From contig BJOX01000119.1 in NCBI GenBank assembly GCA_009731375.1, forward strand, positions 488,929-552,928: a stretch of DNA of 64,000 nucleotides, in the 5' to 3' direction. Shown piece by piece: positions 39,198 to 49,643 of the stretch. Origin of the DNA: Paulinella micropora. Taxonomy: Eukaryota > Cercozoa > Imbricatea > Euglyphida. How positions within the stretch are numbered: position 1 is the first letter of the stretch; the number at the start of each line of letters is the position of its first letter. The position numbers and the translations under genes are program-made. The notes beneath the pieces were generated by a model. That model saw only the letters and a program-made list of their open reading frames with translations. It was not told where the DNA came from and searched no databases.

Positions 39198-39220
39198 CAT
39201 CCATCCATCTATCTATATAG
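37479..39220 (+). repeat. Mixed microsatellite intron with copies of the exon 31 start
   Basis: CT, CTAT, CA, GATA and CTTA tracts. Degenerate exon 31 starts: GGTGGGAATGGTAAACCGAC (37640), GGTGTCCTGGAAAACCGACA (38689), GGTGGCCTCGTAAATCCACA (38933), and weaker traces near 37918, 38045, 38283 and 38826. A palindromic TCTAGATA array lies at 38400-38463 between two GATA arrays. Confidence 0.82.
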
Positions 39221-39410
39221 GTACCCTGGAAAACGGACGTGAACACCTTAGGCGATTGGCTACTCAAAACGCTGCCCAAGTTTCAGCTATCCTTCCCTGG
39301 CCACTACTCATTCTACGTCATGTTCTCACTCTCCACATTAACATCAGTACTTTTCCTCATGGCCTACACTCCTATCCTGCCCTGGCTCCTGCCCTCGCAT
39401 ATGAGACAAG
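39221..39410 (+). CDS. Exon 31: membrane region
   Basis: After TATATAG it reads [20 protein letters not shown], then [40 protein letters not shown] and MRQ, ending with one G before GTAGCA. The stretch [17 protein letters not shown] is hydrophobic enough for one or two membrane passes. Phase 0 in, phase 1 out. Confidence 0.77.
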
Positions 39411-39420
39411 GTAGCAGGAA

Positions 39421-39476
<56 letters not shown>

Positions 39477-39560
39477 CATCCATCCATCCATCCATCCATC
39501 CATCTATCTATCTATCTATCCATCCATCCATCCATCCATCTATCCATCCATCCATCTATA

Positions 39561-39614
<54 letters not shown>

Positions 39615-39633
39615 ATCAATCTACTTGACACAG
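39411..39633. repeat. (CTAT/CCAT)n intron
   Basis: CTAT and CCAT arrays from the exon 31 donor to the exon 32 acceptor GACACAG. Confidence 0.9.
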
Positions 39634-39713
39634 CGGCGACATTAGAGAAGCGTGGTTTGATGCTGGGCGAATTTTTTGCGCCAAGAACGCCGGTAGTAGC
39701 GGAGATGAAAGCA
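39634..39713 (+). CDS. Exon 32: loop segment
   Basis: After TGACACAG, CG completes Ala. It reads [20 protein letters not shown] then VAEMKA to donor GTATCT. Phase 1 in, phase 0 out. A related GATGAAAGC purine stretch lies downstream at 39870-39910. Confidence 0.66.
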
Positions 39714-39721
39714 GTATCTAT

Positions 39722-39759
<38 letters not shown>

Positions 39760-39768
39760 GTCTATCTG

Positions 39769-39799
<31 letters not shown>

Positions 39800-39804
39800 A
39801 TCTT

Positions 39805-39868
<64 letters not shown>

Positions 39869-39979
39869 GCGGAGCCGACAGAGGGAGAAGAAGAGATGAA
39901 AGCGGGAGAAGTTCAAGGAGAGGAGAGAAGAAGAAGAAGAAGAGGAAGAAGATGAAGAAGAAGAAGAAGAAGAAGAAGA

Positions 39980-40029
<50 letters not shown>

Positions 40030-40096
40030 NNNNNNNNNNNNNNNNNNNNNNNNNNNNNNNNNNNNNNNNNNNNNNNNNNNNNNNNNNNNNNNNNNN

Positions 40097-40141
<45 letters not shown>

Positions 40142-40167
40142 GGCATGTCTTTGCATCTGTCTGGTAG
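39714..40167. repeat. (CTAT)n then GAA and (GA)n arrays with gap
   Basis: CTAT array, a short purine island (39868-39925) that could hide an acidic exon, GAA, GA and N run 40030-40096. It ends with CATCTGTCTGGTAG, the exon 33 acceptor. Confidence 0.85.
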
Positions 40168-40344
40168 GTGTTTGCGGCGCTCTTGTCCATCATCTGTCAG
40201 TTTTGTTCCTCCTTCTTAATCATCCCCACCACGCGCTACCTCATCTCGCCTTGGGATTGCACGGAAGTCGCAGGCGCGCTGCTGCTGGACGCAAGCCTGC
40301 CCAAGCTCGACTCCTCCAACATCTGTGTCGACGTGGACTTGACG
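40168..40344 (+). CDS. Exon 33: membrane segment and Cys-containing loop
   Basis: After CTGGTAG it reads VFAALLSIICQFCSSFLIIP (clear membrane segment), TTRYLISPWDCTEVAGALLL, DASLPKLDSSNICVDVDLT to donor GTCACA; 59 codons in phase 0. The two loop cysteines could pair in an extracellular loop (inference). The start of this exon recurs inverted at 41.64 kb. Confidence 0.77.
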
Positions 40345-40441
40345 GTCACAACTGCCTTACTAGCCAACTAACTTATCTTGCTACCTTGCCATATCTTGCT
40401 AGTATCTTGCTATCTATTTCGTGCGTATAACATGTATTTAG

Positions 40442-40531
40442 GACCTATCGGGGAACTGGGACGACCTCACTGCTCCGTTAGTCTGTTGGCAGGACCCCAC
40501 TCACATTGCCCTGTTCTTGTCCTCCTTCCTG
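40442..40531 (+). CDS. Exon 34: loop and membrane segment
   Basis: After GTATTTAG it reads DLSGNWDDLTAPLVCWQDPT then HIALFLSSFL to a possible donor GTCCCC; phase 0. Alternatively the frame continues VPRAP into the poly-C and gap at 40541-40592, in which case exons 34 and 35 are one exon. Confidence 0.68.
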
Positions 40532-40538
40532 GTCCCCC

Positions 40539-40582
<44 letters not shown>

Positions 40583-40605
40583 NNNNNNNNNNGCGTCACT
40601 AATAG

Positions 40606-40715
40606 ATGTGTATTTTGACGTGGAGGTGCTGCCTTTCCTGTATGTTATCTTCTTGCTGAAACGCTCCGACTATTTGGGGTGGGAGAACTTCGAATACGAC
40701 CGACCATTCGGCCAG
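40606..40715 (+). CDS. Exon 35: membrane segment and Tyr/Asp-rich tail
   Basis: It reads DVYFDVEVLPFLYVIFLLKR (short membrane segment) then SDYLGWENFEYDRPFGQ to donor GTGATA. It starts either at AATAG (40605) or directly after the 10-base N run at 40583. Phase 0 out. Confidence 0.66.
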
Positions 40716-40846
40716 GTGATAGTAGTAGGAGTAGGAGTAGTAGTAGTAGTAGTAGTGGTAGTGGTAGTGGTAGTAGTGGTAGTGGGAGTGGTAGTATTGC
40801 TAGTGGTAGTTGTCGTGGTAGTGGTAGTGGTGGTAGTGGTACTGGC

Positions 40847-40899
<53 letters not shown>

Positions 40900-40939
40900 C
40901 ACTAGTAGTACTAGTACTAGTACTAGTACTAGTAGTAGC

Positions 40940-41000
<61 letters not shown>

Positions 41001-41067
41001 ATAGTAGGAAGAGGAGGAGGAGGAGGAGGAGAAGGAGGAAGAGTAGTAGTAGTAGTAGTAGTAGTAC

Positions 41068-41129
<62 letters not shown>

Positions 41130-41159
41130 CTAGTAGTACTAGTAGCTGCAGCAGCAGCT

Positions 41160-41192
<33 letters not shown>

Positions 41193-41254
41193 CTAGTAGT
41201 AGTAGTACTAGTAGTAGTAGTAGTAGCAGTAGCAGTAGTAGTAGTAGTAGTAGC

Positions 41255-41288
<34 letters not shown>

Positions 41289-41517
41289 GTAGTAGCAGTA
41301 GTAGCAGTAGTAGTAGTAGTAGTAGCAGTAGCAGTAGTAGCAGTAGTAGTAGTAGCAGTAGTAGTAGTAGTAGTAGTAGTAGCAGTAGTAGTAGTGGTAG
41401 TAGTGGTGGTAGTAATACAGCAATAATGTTCTATACACGAAATACACATCTCCAGGCGCCTGCCATTGGCTCTGTCTCTTCTCCAGTCTACGCTGCGTCT
41501 GTCTTGACCACTCAGCC

Positions 41518-41559
<42 letters not shown>

Positions 41560-41596
41560 TCTCTCCCTCCCTCTCTCTCCCTCCCTCTCTCTCCCT

Positions 41597-41643
<47 letters not shown>

Positions 41644-41694
41644 ATGATGACAAGAGCGCCGCAAACACCTACCAGACAGACGCAAAGACATGCC

Positions 41695-41764
<70 letters not shown>

Positions 41765-41841
41765 NNNNNNNNNNNNNNNNNNNNNNNNNNNNNNNNNNNN
41801 NNNNNNNNNNNNNNNNNNNNNNNNNNNNNNNNNNNNNNNNN

Positions 41842-41904
<63 letters not shown>

Positions 41905-41905
41905 G
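40716..41905 (+). repeat. (AGT)n array, (CT)n arrays and an inverted exon fragment
   Basis: AGT trinucleotides continue from the GTGATAGTAG donor for about 690 bases. A copy of the exon 36 start (GGCGCCTGCCATTGGCTCTG, 41455-41522) is followed by CT. At 41643-41698 lies an inverted copy of the exon 33 start, then CT and N run 41765-41841. Confidence 0.88.
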
Positions 41906-42191
41906 GCGCCTGCCAGTGGCTCCATCTCTTCTCGATTCTACGCCGCCTCGGTCTTCACCGTTCAGCCATCTTCTCCCTCCCCAATGTTCGTCTTCGTAGC
42001 ACAGATCTTACTCGTCGTCTGCACCTCTCTCTTCACTTCCCGAATTGCTTTCCTCCTCTCCCTCTACCTGACCACCGTGCTCCTGCTCCTGGCGGCCCAT
42101 TTGCGCTGGCCCACCTACTTGGCGCACAAAAAGCCAAAACAGCCTGTCCGGCCCTCCTGTTGCAACTGGCGCGCATGGCAAGCAAATTTAG
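41906..42191 (+). CDS. Exon 36: two or more membrane segments
   Basis: After (CT)nCTAG it reads APASGSISSRFYAASVFTVQ, PSSPSPMFVFVAQILLVVCT, SLFTSRIAFLLSLYLTTVLL, LLAAHLRWPTYLAHKKPKQP and RAWQANL, then one G before GTTGAT. At least two strong hydrophobic segments are followed by a basic loop. Phase 0 in, phase 1 out. A copy of its first 70 bases lies upstream. Confidence 0.76.
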
Positions 42192-42477
42192 GTTGATTGC
42201 GATAATTGCCTTCATGTCCCCTTTACTGACCATTTCGCCTTGATGTTTCTCTACTGCCCATCTCATGCCTACATGTCTTTTCTAATGTCCCTCTGTTGCC
42301 TTTGTGTTCCCTCTACTGCACCTCCAAGGCGTGTATGTCCCCTCTACTGCCCCTCCCTTGCCTTGGTGTCCTTTCTGCTGCCCCGCGTTTCCTACATGCT
42401 CCGTAATGTCCCTTTTAGTAGCTCTGTATTGCCTTGATGCCCCTTTCAACGTGGTTCTGTTGCCTTGGTTTTCTCAG
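42192..42477 (+). repeat. Intron of degenerate GCC-TTG-ATG-CCC-type repeats
   Basis: A loose repeat of about 35-45 bases with CTCTACTGCCC and TTGCCTTGGTGTCC. It resembles the intron end before exon 37 (TGTTGCCTTGGTTTTCTCAG), consistent with amplification of the intron edge. Confidence 0.6.
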
Positions 42478-42862
42478 ACATAAACCGACTCAAGTCTGTC
42501 TTGTACGTTGGGGTGGCCTGGACGGATGTGATGGCCCTGGTGGTCTACAAGGAGGGTTGCGGCCCGCAAGCTGAAGAGCTGACCCTGGTCTACTTCATCA
42601 GCATCGTCCCCATCTGCTGCCTGGCCTGGCTTGTCTTATATCTCTACCAAACCAAGTGCTCGAGGCAAGCCCTGGGCGGAGAAGGAGAAGCCGACGTCAA
42701 CGCTGCCAAAGCGGACGGTGCACTGTCAGCAATACAAGTCCAACAGAGTGCAAGCAACAACCCGTACTCCGGGGGCGAGTATGGCGGTTACGTGGAAGCT
42801 ACCGCTGTTTCCGGGAAGCTTAGCCCCGGGGCCGACCCGATCAGCCCTAGCCAAACCAAACG
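42478..42862 (+). CDS. Exon 37: two membrane segments and a Ser/Gly-rich loop
   Basis: After TTTTCTCAG, AC completes Asp. It reads INRLKSVLYVGVAWTDVMAL, VVYKEGCGPQAEELTLVYFI, SIVPICCLAWLVLYLYQTKC, then a polar stretch of about 70 residues (ALGGEGEADVNAAKADGALS, YSGGEYGGYVEATA) ending QTK with CG before GTGCTC. Two hydrophobic segments, then probably cytoplasmic. Phases match both neighbours. Confidence 0.8.
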
Positions 42863-42932
42863 GTGCTCTATCTCCATCTCCATCTCTATCTCTATCTCTA
42901 TCTCTATCTCTATTCTCTATCTCTATGTCTAG

Positions 42933-42969
42933 GTCGGTGATTGAGCAGCCAGACGCCCCGCCAACAGTG
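42933..42969 (+). CDS. Exon 38: short segment [12 protein letters not shown]
   Basis: After TATGTCTAG, G completes Arg, then [12 protein letters not shown] to donor GTATCT, which opens a (CTAT)n array. Phase 2 in, phase 0 out. Confidence 0.62.
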
Positions 42970-42970
42970 G

Positions 42971-43021
<51 letters not shown>

Positions 43022-43118
43022 ATATCTATCTATCTATCTATCTATCTATATATACATATATATATATCTAAGTATAGCTACCTCTTTATACTCATCGGGC
43101 TATAGGGTTCATCTCATA

Positions 43119-43158
<40 letters not shown>

Positions 43159-43268
43159 CATCTATCTATCTACCTACCTATCTATATCTATCTATCTATC
43201 TATCTATCTATCCTATCTATCTAAGTATAGCTACATCTTTATACTCATCGGGCTATAGGATTCATCTC

Positions 43269-43313
<45 letters not shown>

Positions 43314-43322
43314 CCTATCTAC

Positions 43323-43355
<33 letters not shown>

Positions 43356-43460
43356 CATCTACCCTACCTACCTACCTACCTATCTATCTATCTATATCTA
43401 CCTACCTACCTTATCTGAGCTGAATAGCAGTGTCTATCTATCTGTCTATCTATCTTAAGA

Positions 43461-43503
<43 letters not shown>

Positions 43504-43582
43504 CCTGCCTACCTACCTACCTACCTACCTACTATCTATATCCGTTGCTGAGTCAGAATCCCTTATCTGAGCCAAATATCAG

Positions 43583-43653
<71 letters not shown>

Positions 43654-43936
43654 ATATCTATCTATCTACCTACCTACCTACCTACCTACCTACCTATCTA
43701 TCTATATCCGTTGTTGAGTCAGAATCCCTTATCAGAGCCAAATATCAGTATCTATCTATCTGTCTATCTATCTTAAGACTATCTATCTATCCATCTACCT
43801 ATCTATCTATCTATCTATCTACCTATCCATCTGTCTATCTATCTATCTATATCCGTTGTTGAGTCAGAATCCCTTATCTGAGCCAAATAGCATTGTCTAC
43901 CTATGTCTATCTATCTTAAGACTATCTATCTATCTG

Positions 43937-43969
<33 letters not shown>

Positions 43970-44136
43970 ATCTGTTGTTGAGTCAGAATCCCTTATCTGA
44001 GTCAAATAGCAGTGTCTACCTATCTGTCTATCTATCTTGAGACTATCTATCTATCTATCTATCTATCTATATTCATATATACATGTATATATACATATAT
44101 ATATATATATTTAAGCTTTTATATATATATTATATA

Positions 44137-44170
<34 letters not shown>

Positions 44171-44402
44171 CGGCGTCTCAGGGTTTGTCGCAACTGAGTA
44201 AACGCTCCCTGTCTATAATAGGATAGATATAGGGATATCTGTCAATCTATTGCTCTTTCTATAATATGTAGGGTTTGTCACTGCTGAGTCAAAACTCCCT
44301 ATCGTTGCCAAGCAGGTAAAACTATTTTATCTATATATCTATCATCTATCTATCCACCTATACCTGCCTACATACAAACCTACACGCCAGCACGTTATAC
44401 TG

Positions 44403-44442
<40 letters not shown>

Positions 44443-44471
44443 GCTATCTATCTATCTATCCATCTATTAAT

Positions 44472-44503
<32 letters not shown>

Positions 44504-44569
44504 TCATCTATCTATCTATCCATCTATCTATCTATCTATCTATCCATCTATCCATTTATCTATCTATCT
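42970..44569 (+). repeat. (CTAT)n intron with two duplicated islands
   Basis: CTAT/CTAC arrays with islands repeated in tandem: TATACTCATCGGGCTATAGG (43089, 43238); GTTGAGTCAGAATCCCTTAT with CTGAGCCAAATA (about 43546, 43712, 43857, 43976, weaker at 44280); and TATCTTAAGACTATC. No long open frame; a short exon among them cannot be excluded. Confidence 0.82.
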
Positions 44570-45312
44570 GGAGCTCGTTCTGCAATGGGCGCTAATGGAA
44601 CGAGCCCTGGCCCCGCCTGGTACTAGGGAGATTTGGTATCGCCTGTATCAGTCCCTTCCGTGCAAACATCACGGCTTAGCTGGGCATCGGGTTAATACTT
44701 TACCCACAGACTTCCTTGGTTGACGAAATCAGAAGCTCCTTTTTTCTGACATTAGTCGATATCTCATCAGTTGATCTTCACTTACTCCACGGAGTGAACC
44801 AAGGCCACTTGAGGTGTCACTGACCCTCCCTTGGGCTTGGTGTTTTGAAATGGGTGCCATCTGTCGACAGACAGAGAATTAGGGGATGGTGTGGGTATGC
44901 TGGGCCCGTGGTGGGGTGCCTTATGTGTGCCTAGCCATACGCCTATAAGTCACATGCCGAAATAGCGACGGGAAGCACAATCCTGTTCCCTCAGGGTGCC
45001 CTTTCTCGCTTGTTGAGCCCGGAATAAAACCCACAGTGCTCTGTCGGTTTATACTAGACTGTCGAACAGTCTCGAAACTCCATCTGCTTACTGGGTCCTC
45101 TGTAATGGAGGTGGGAGCTCGTTCTGCAAGGGGCGCTTATGGAACGAGCCCTGGCCCCGCCTGGTACTAGGGAGCTTTGGTATCGCCTGTATCAGTCCCT
45201 TCCGTGCAAACATCACAGCTTAGCTGGGCACCGGTTAATACTTTACCCACAGACTTCCTTGGTTGACGAAATCAGAAGCTCCTTTTTTCTGACATTAGTC
45301 GATATCTCATCA
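44570..45312 (+). repeat. 545-bp family copy A6 (about 1.4 units)
   Basis: Starts GGAGCTCGTTCTGCAATGGG after (CTAT)n and meets the same sequence at 45114 (period 544). It ends at GTCGATATCTCATC then CAATC(TATC)n. It is the longest copy and contains a complete unit. Confidence 0.93.
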
Positions 45313-45354
45313 ATCTATCTATCTATCTATCTATCTACCTACCTTCCTACCTAC

Positions 45355-45405
<51 letters not shown>

Positions 45406-45449
45406 GGGAAGGCTCGGATCCGTATAACAGCCAGCAGGTGATACTGTCC

Positions 45450-45492
<43 letters not shown>

Positions 45493-45550
45493 CATCAAAC
45501 TATCTATCCTTCTATCTATCTATCTATCCATCTATCCATCTATCTATCTC

Positions 45551-45606
<56 letters not shown>

Positions 45607-45623
45607 CCTACCTACCTACCTAC

Positions 45624-45663
<40 letters not shown>

Positions 45664-45892
45664 TTCTCTGCAGTCCATGACGTTACAACCTAGCAGCTAG
45701 GGCCATGTATCTATGTCTGTATCCATCTCGCTTTTTGTCTTTCTTCTATATATGCTTTTTGTCTTCCATCTATATATGTAGAGGTATCTATGTATGTATG
45801 TCTGTATCCATCTATCAGAGTATGCATGTATAACTACGTATCTATATGTGTATCCATCTAACAAAGTATGACTACCTCTGCAGGCGTTGGTG

Positions 45893-45925
<33 letters not shown>

Positions 45926-46139
45926 GTCTATCTATCTATCTATCTATATATCTATCTATCTATCCATCTATCTATCCATCCATCTATCTATCCAGCAGTG
46001 ACGCCAATAGCGGTCGATCCATCTTTCTATCTATCTATCTATCTATCTATCCATCTATCCATCTATCCATCCATCCATCCACCCATCCATCCCCATCTAT
46101 CCATCTATCAAAAGTGGGTATATAGTCTTCCCTTCGCAG
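45313..46139 (+). repeat. (CTAT)n intron with traces of the exon 39 start
   Basis: CTAT/CCAT arrays. CTCTGCAGGCGTTGGTGTAT (45879) resembles the acceptor and start of exon 39, and CCAGCAGTGACGCCAATAGC (45992) resembles its middle. The island at 45665-45870 has no recognised content. Confidence 0.78.
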
Positions 46140-46264
46140 GCCTTGGTTTCCCAGCCGAGCAGTGAGGGCGATGGCGGCTCCGACGGTAAGAACAACGCCA
46201 ACAGCTTGCTGCAGGAGGGAGGGGATGGCTCCTCGAGCCACCTGCCCATGTGTCGCTGCGCAAG
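46140..46264 (+). CDS. Exon 39: Ser/Gly-rich loop then Cys-containing segment
   Basis: After TTCGCAG it reads ALVSQPSSEGDGGSDGKNNA, NSLLQEGGDGSSSHLPMCRC and A, ending AG before GTCCCG; exon 40 supplies C, giving Ser. An earlier donor at GACG/GTAAGA breaks phase. Without splicing, the frame would end at TGA 46323-46325. Confidence 0.62.
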
Positions 46265-46534
46265 GTCCCGCAGATACCTCTTGCTTTTTGTCTTCCAAGT
46301 CCACAAATTCCCTCTGCGTGTCTGAGTGAAATCCCCGATTTGTTTTGTCCCTGCCTGTGTATCGGAATAGATCATGGCTTGTGTGAACCAGGAGGAGTTG
46401 GGAGCTCATATTGACAGGGTGGCTAGCCCCAGACTCGATGTTGATGCTGATATAGTTTTTTTGGAATTCACGCAAATATTTGCGTTAGGGGAGTGTCCTG
46501 AATGCAAAAATTCCTTGTTTTTTGTGTGTGTCAG
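46265..46534 (+). other. Non-repeat intron
   Basis: One of the few introns without microsatellite: 270 bases of ordinary sequence between exons 39 and 40, ending TTTTTTGTGTGTGTCAG. An open frame from ATG 46374 is probably fortuitous. Confidence 0.5.
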
Positions 46535-46596
46535 CTTCCGCCAGTTGATCTTCCTGCTGGTGATCGCCGCGGCGCTGAGCTCCTTGATCTGGCAAG
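46535..46596 (+). CDS. Exon 40: membrane segment
   Basis: After GTGTGTCAG it reads FRQLIFLLVIAAALSSLIWQ, with one G before GTCTTA. A clear hydrophobic helix that continues into exon 41. Phase 2 in, phase 1 out. Confidence 0.72.
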
Positions 46597-46611
46597 GTCT
46601 TATTCATATAC

Positions 46612-46647
<36 letters not shown>

Positions 46648-47259
46648 CGGGTTCCAGTCGTTGTTTTGTAGTCAGGTTTTTTTTCCAGCACGAGTTGAAA
46701 GTAGTAAAATATGTCATATTTTCGTCTTGTGAACATGGGCCTGTTTTTATTAATTTACAAAAATCATATTTTAGCCCTCCGGAGGGGTAAATGAAGCCGT
46801 ACGTTGGCAGGTCCAAGAACTACCGGCTAAAACGCGCTCTGCCTGNNNNNNNNNNNNNNNNNNNNNNNNNNNNNNNNNNNNNNNNNNNNNNNNNNNNNNN
46901 NNNNNNNNNNNNNNNNNNNNNNNNNNNNNNNNNNNNNNNNNNNNNNNNNNNNNNNNNNNNNNNNNNNNNNNNNNNNNNNNNNNNNNNNNNNNNNNNNNNN
47001 NNNNNNNNNNNNNNNNNNNNNNNNNNNNNNNNNNNNNNNNNNNNNNNNNNNNNNNNNNNNNNNNNNNNNNNNNNNNNNNNNNNNNNNNNNNNNNNNNNNN
47101 NNNNNNNNNNNNNNNNNNNNNNNNNNNNNNNNNNNNNNNNNNNNNNNNNNNNNNNNNNNNNNNNNNNNNNNNNNNNNNNNNNNNGGGGAGGGCAGAGAGA
47201 GGAGAGACGACATGCTCCTTCGCATGCATTTACTTCTTCCCGTGTGTTCTCTCTCTTAG
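46597..47259. other. Intron with (GA)n, unique sequence and a 339-base gap
   Basis: GA tract at 46615-46645, then AT-rich unique sequence to 46845 where nothing is recognised, then N run 46846-47184. A CTCTCTCTTAG acceptor ends it. Confidence 0.75.
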
Positions 47260-47312
47260 CCGTGCTGTGCACCGGCATCATCTGGTGCGGATGGTCAATC
47301 CCCGCTGCCGCG
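47260..47312 (+). CDS. Exon 41: continuation of the membrane segment
   Basis: After TCTCTTAG, CC completes Ala and it reads VLCTGIIWCGWSIPAAA to donor GTATGT. With exon 40 it makes a long hydrophobic stretch, the last before the ankyrin region. Phase 1 in, phase 0 out. Confidence 0.7.
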
Positions 47313-47591
47313 GTATGTATGTATGTATGTATGTATGTATGTATGTATGTATGTATGCATGCATGCATGTATGTATGTATGCATGCATGCATGTATGTAT
47401 GTATGCATGTATGTATGTATGTATGTATGTATGTATGTATGTATTATGTATGTATTTTTTGTATGCATGTAATTTTTTGAATGTATGTATGGACGTATGT
47501 ATATATTTATGTATGTGTATAAATCTGTATATCTGTCTGTATGAAGGTTCCACTGCTTGCGTTGTTGCTGCCTCTCTTCTTTACCTACCAG
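47313..47591. repeat. (TATG)n intron seeded at the exon 41 donor
   Basis: The donor GTATGT is the first unit of a TATG array of about 150 bases with GCATGC patches, then AT-rich sequence to the acceptor TACCAG. Confidence 0.88.
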
Positions 47592-47610
47592 GAGCGATCC
47601 ATCTTCGAAG
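47592..47610 (+). CDS. Exon 42: 19-base micro-exon ERSIFE
   Basis: Between CTACCAG and GTCTTC; reads ERSIFE plus one G. Exon 43 continues VLSRNDSD, giving an uninterrupted helix typical of an ankyrin repeat start. Phase 0 in, phase 1 out. Being this small, it depends on phase agreement. Confidence 0.5.
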
Positions 47611-47633
47611 GTCTTCTATCTATCTATCTATCC

Positions 47634-47674
<41 letters not shown>

Positions 47675-47703
47675 CCTACCTACCTACCTACCTACCTACC
47701 TAC

Positions 47704-47742
<39 letters not shown>

Positions 47743-47743
47743 G

Positions 47744-47799
47744 TGCTGAGCCGGAACGACTCGGATGCCATTGAGCGCTACCTCGACCTGACCAACCAG
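47744..47799 (+). CDS. Exon 43: start of the ankyrin region
   Basis: After (CTAT)nCTAG, TG completes Val, then [18 protein letters not shown] to donor GTCACG. A degenerate copy of nearly the whole exon lies at 47854-47906 (GAGCCGGAACGACTCGATTG...), followed by its own GTATTG donor. Phase 1 in, phase 0 out. Confidence 0.7.
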
Positions 47800-48224
47800 G
47801 TCACGTGTGATGTAATTATGCGTGTGTGATGTAATGTAATGTGACGTAATGTAATGAGCCGGAACGACTCGATTGCCATTGAGCGCTACCTGGACCGCGC
47901 CACCAGGTATTGTTTATGTGTATGTTGTGTGTATGTTATGTGTATGTTGTGTGTATGTTATGTGTATGTTATGCTACGTAGTGTCATGTGATGTAATGCA
48001 AGGTCATGTAAAATGTAATGTTAATGTAATGTGATTGTATGCTATGCACAATTGTGTTCCTACCTATCTATCTATCTGTCTACCTACCTACCTACCTACC
48101 TATCTACCTATCTATCTACCGACCTATCGACTTACCTATCTACCTATCTATCAACCTATCTATCTACCTATCTACCTACCTACCTATCTACCTATCTACC
48201 TATCTACCTACTTCTTGCGACCAG
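47800..48224 (+). repeat. Intron with a downstream copy of exon 43, TGTATG repeats and CTAC/CTAT
   Basis: Contains TGATGTAATG repeats, the exon 43 copy (47854-47906), GTATGTTGTGTG repeats, then CTAC/CTAT to the acceptor GCGACCAG. Confidence 0.85.
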
Positions 48225-48332
48225 GACCTGGACCTGCCTAACGCTTCTGGCTTCACGCCTTTACTCTGGGCCATTAAGCAAAAATTCCACAACGCAGTGG
48301 GCCCGTTGCTCAAGGCAGGCGCATCGCCCTCG
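48225..48332 (+). CDS. Exon 44: ankyrin repeat
   Basis: After GCGACCAG it reads [20 protein letters not shown] then [16 protein letters not shown] to donor GTATAT; 36 codons, phase 0. G-F-T-P-L-x-x-A and LLKAGA are canonical ankyrin positions. Confidence 0.83.
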
Positions 48333-48456
48333 GTATATATATATATATATATATATACATATATATATACATATATATATTTATTTATTTATTTATTTAC
48401 TTATTTATTTATTTATTTATATATATATATATATTTGTATATATATATATATATAG

Positions 48457-48490
48457 GTCTTTGCGCCAGGGACCGCGCTTGCTCCCTTAG
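48457..48490 (+). CDS. Exon 45: micro-exon [11 protein letters not shown] (ankyrin repeat start)
   Basis: After a TA tract ending ATATAG it reads [11 protein letters not shown] plus G before GTAGGA. Exon 46 continues GLAATTGQLDVV, the rest of a normal ankyrin repeat (T-x-L-x-x-L-x-x-A). A copy at 48729-48762 differs at eight bases, seven of them synonymous. Confidence 0.72.
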
Positions 48491-48511
48491 GTAGGAAAAT
48501 ACTTGCTTACT

Positions 48512-48544
<33 letters not shown>

Positions 48545-48549
48545 GCTTG

Positions 48550-48600
<51 letters not shown>

Positions 48601-48617
48601 GCTTACTTGCTTACTTG

Positions 48618-48656
<39 letters not shown>

Positions 48657-48938
48657 GCTTGCTTACTTGCTTACTTACTTACTTACTTGCTTGCTTGCTT
48701 ACTTGCTTGCTTACTTACGCCGTCATCGGCCTTTGCGCCTGGCACTGCTCTGGCTCCTCTAGGTAGATATTTTCTTACTTTTTCACTTACCTACTTACTC
48801 ACCTTACTTACCTTCCTTACTAACCTTACTTACCTTACTTACTTGCTTACTTGCTTACTTGCTTATTTGCTTTCTTGCGTACGTGCTTACTACTAACTTG
48901 CTTACTTGCTTGCTCACTTACCAACTGACTTACTTACC

Positions 48939-49002
<64 letters not shown>

Positions 49003-49245
49003 GCTTACTTACTTGCTTACTTGCTTACTTGCTTACTACTAACTTGCTTACTTGCTTACTCACTTACCTACTGACTTATCTACTACTTACTTACCTTGCT
49101 TACTTACTTACTTACTTGCTTACTTGCTTACTTGCTTACGTGCTTACTACTAACTTGCTTTCTTGCTTACTCACTTACCTACTGACTTGCTCACTCACTT
49201 ACTCACTCACTTACTTACTTACTCACTCACTTACATACTTACTTA

Positions 49246-49288
<43 letters not shown>

Positions 49289-49291
49289 TAG
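48491..49291 (+). repeat. (CTTA/CTTG)n array with a copy of exon 45
   Basis: CTTACTTG tetranucleotides. The copy of the exon 45 end at about 48720-48762 carries a GTAGAT donor but has no AG just upstream. A block TTGCTTACTACTAACTTGCT recurs near 48885, 49030 and 49141. Confidence 0.88.
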
Positions 49292-49419
49292 GCCTGGCAG
49301 CCACCACAGGCCAGCTGGATGTGGTGCGCGCGTTCCAGCGGCACGGCGTGGTCAAAGTGCTGGACATTGCCGACAGGACCGGTTGGTCCGCACTCGACTT
49401 GGCTTGCAGGGCCGGCCAG
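49292..49419 (+). CDS. Exon 46: ankyrin repeats
   Basis: After (CTTA)n TTTAG, GC completes Gly; it reads LAATTGQLDVVRAFQRHGVV, KVLDIADRTGWSALDLACRA and GQ to donor GTATAT. D-R-T-G-W-S-A-L-D-L-A matches the D-x-x-G-x-T-x-L-x-x-A ankyrin signature. Phase 1 in, phase 0 out. Confidence 0.83.
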
Positions 49420-49454
49420 GTATATATCTATCTATCTACCTATTTATCTACTTA

Positions 49455-49612
49455 GAGCTGTTCTACACCAGCCGGAATTTCGGTGGCTTTGGTCCACTTT
49501 CCGGGTTTTTTGCGGCCCGAAAAGCCTGGCCTGTTGGCGCCACTGCCCGAAAAGCCTGGCCTGTGGTGGTGCCACTTTTGCACCCGCAACCGGAAGTTTA
49601 AGGTGGCAAGTG
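49455..49612 (+). repeat. Dispersed GC-rich repeat D, copy 2
   Basis: GAGCTGTTCTACACCAGCCG to CCGGAAGTTTAAGGTGGC, with an internal duplicate of CCGAAAAGCCTGGCCTGT. Similar in reverse orientation to 30656-30870. It sits in the intron between exons 46 and 47. Confidence 0.6.
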
Positions 49613-49643
49613 GAGAATGAGCCTTATGTTATCTATTCTGCAG

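Noticed and set aside
40670-41449. Poly-Thr, poly-Ser and poly-Val ORFs
   Set aside because: Frames of an (AGT)n intron array. It follows the exon 35 donor directly.
46374-46590. Separate gene starting MACVNQEELGAHIDRV
   Set aside because: The open frame runs through the intron into exon 40 but lacks support upstream; exon 39 to exon 40 joins in phase without it.
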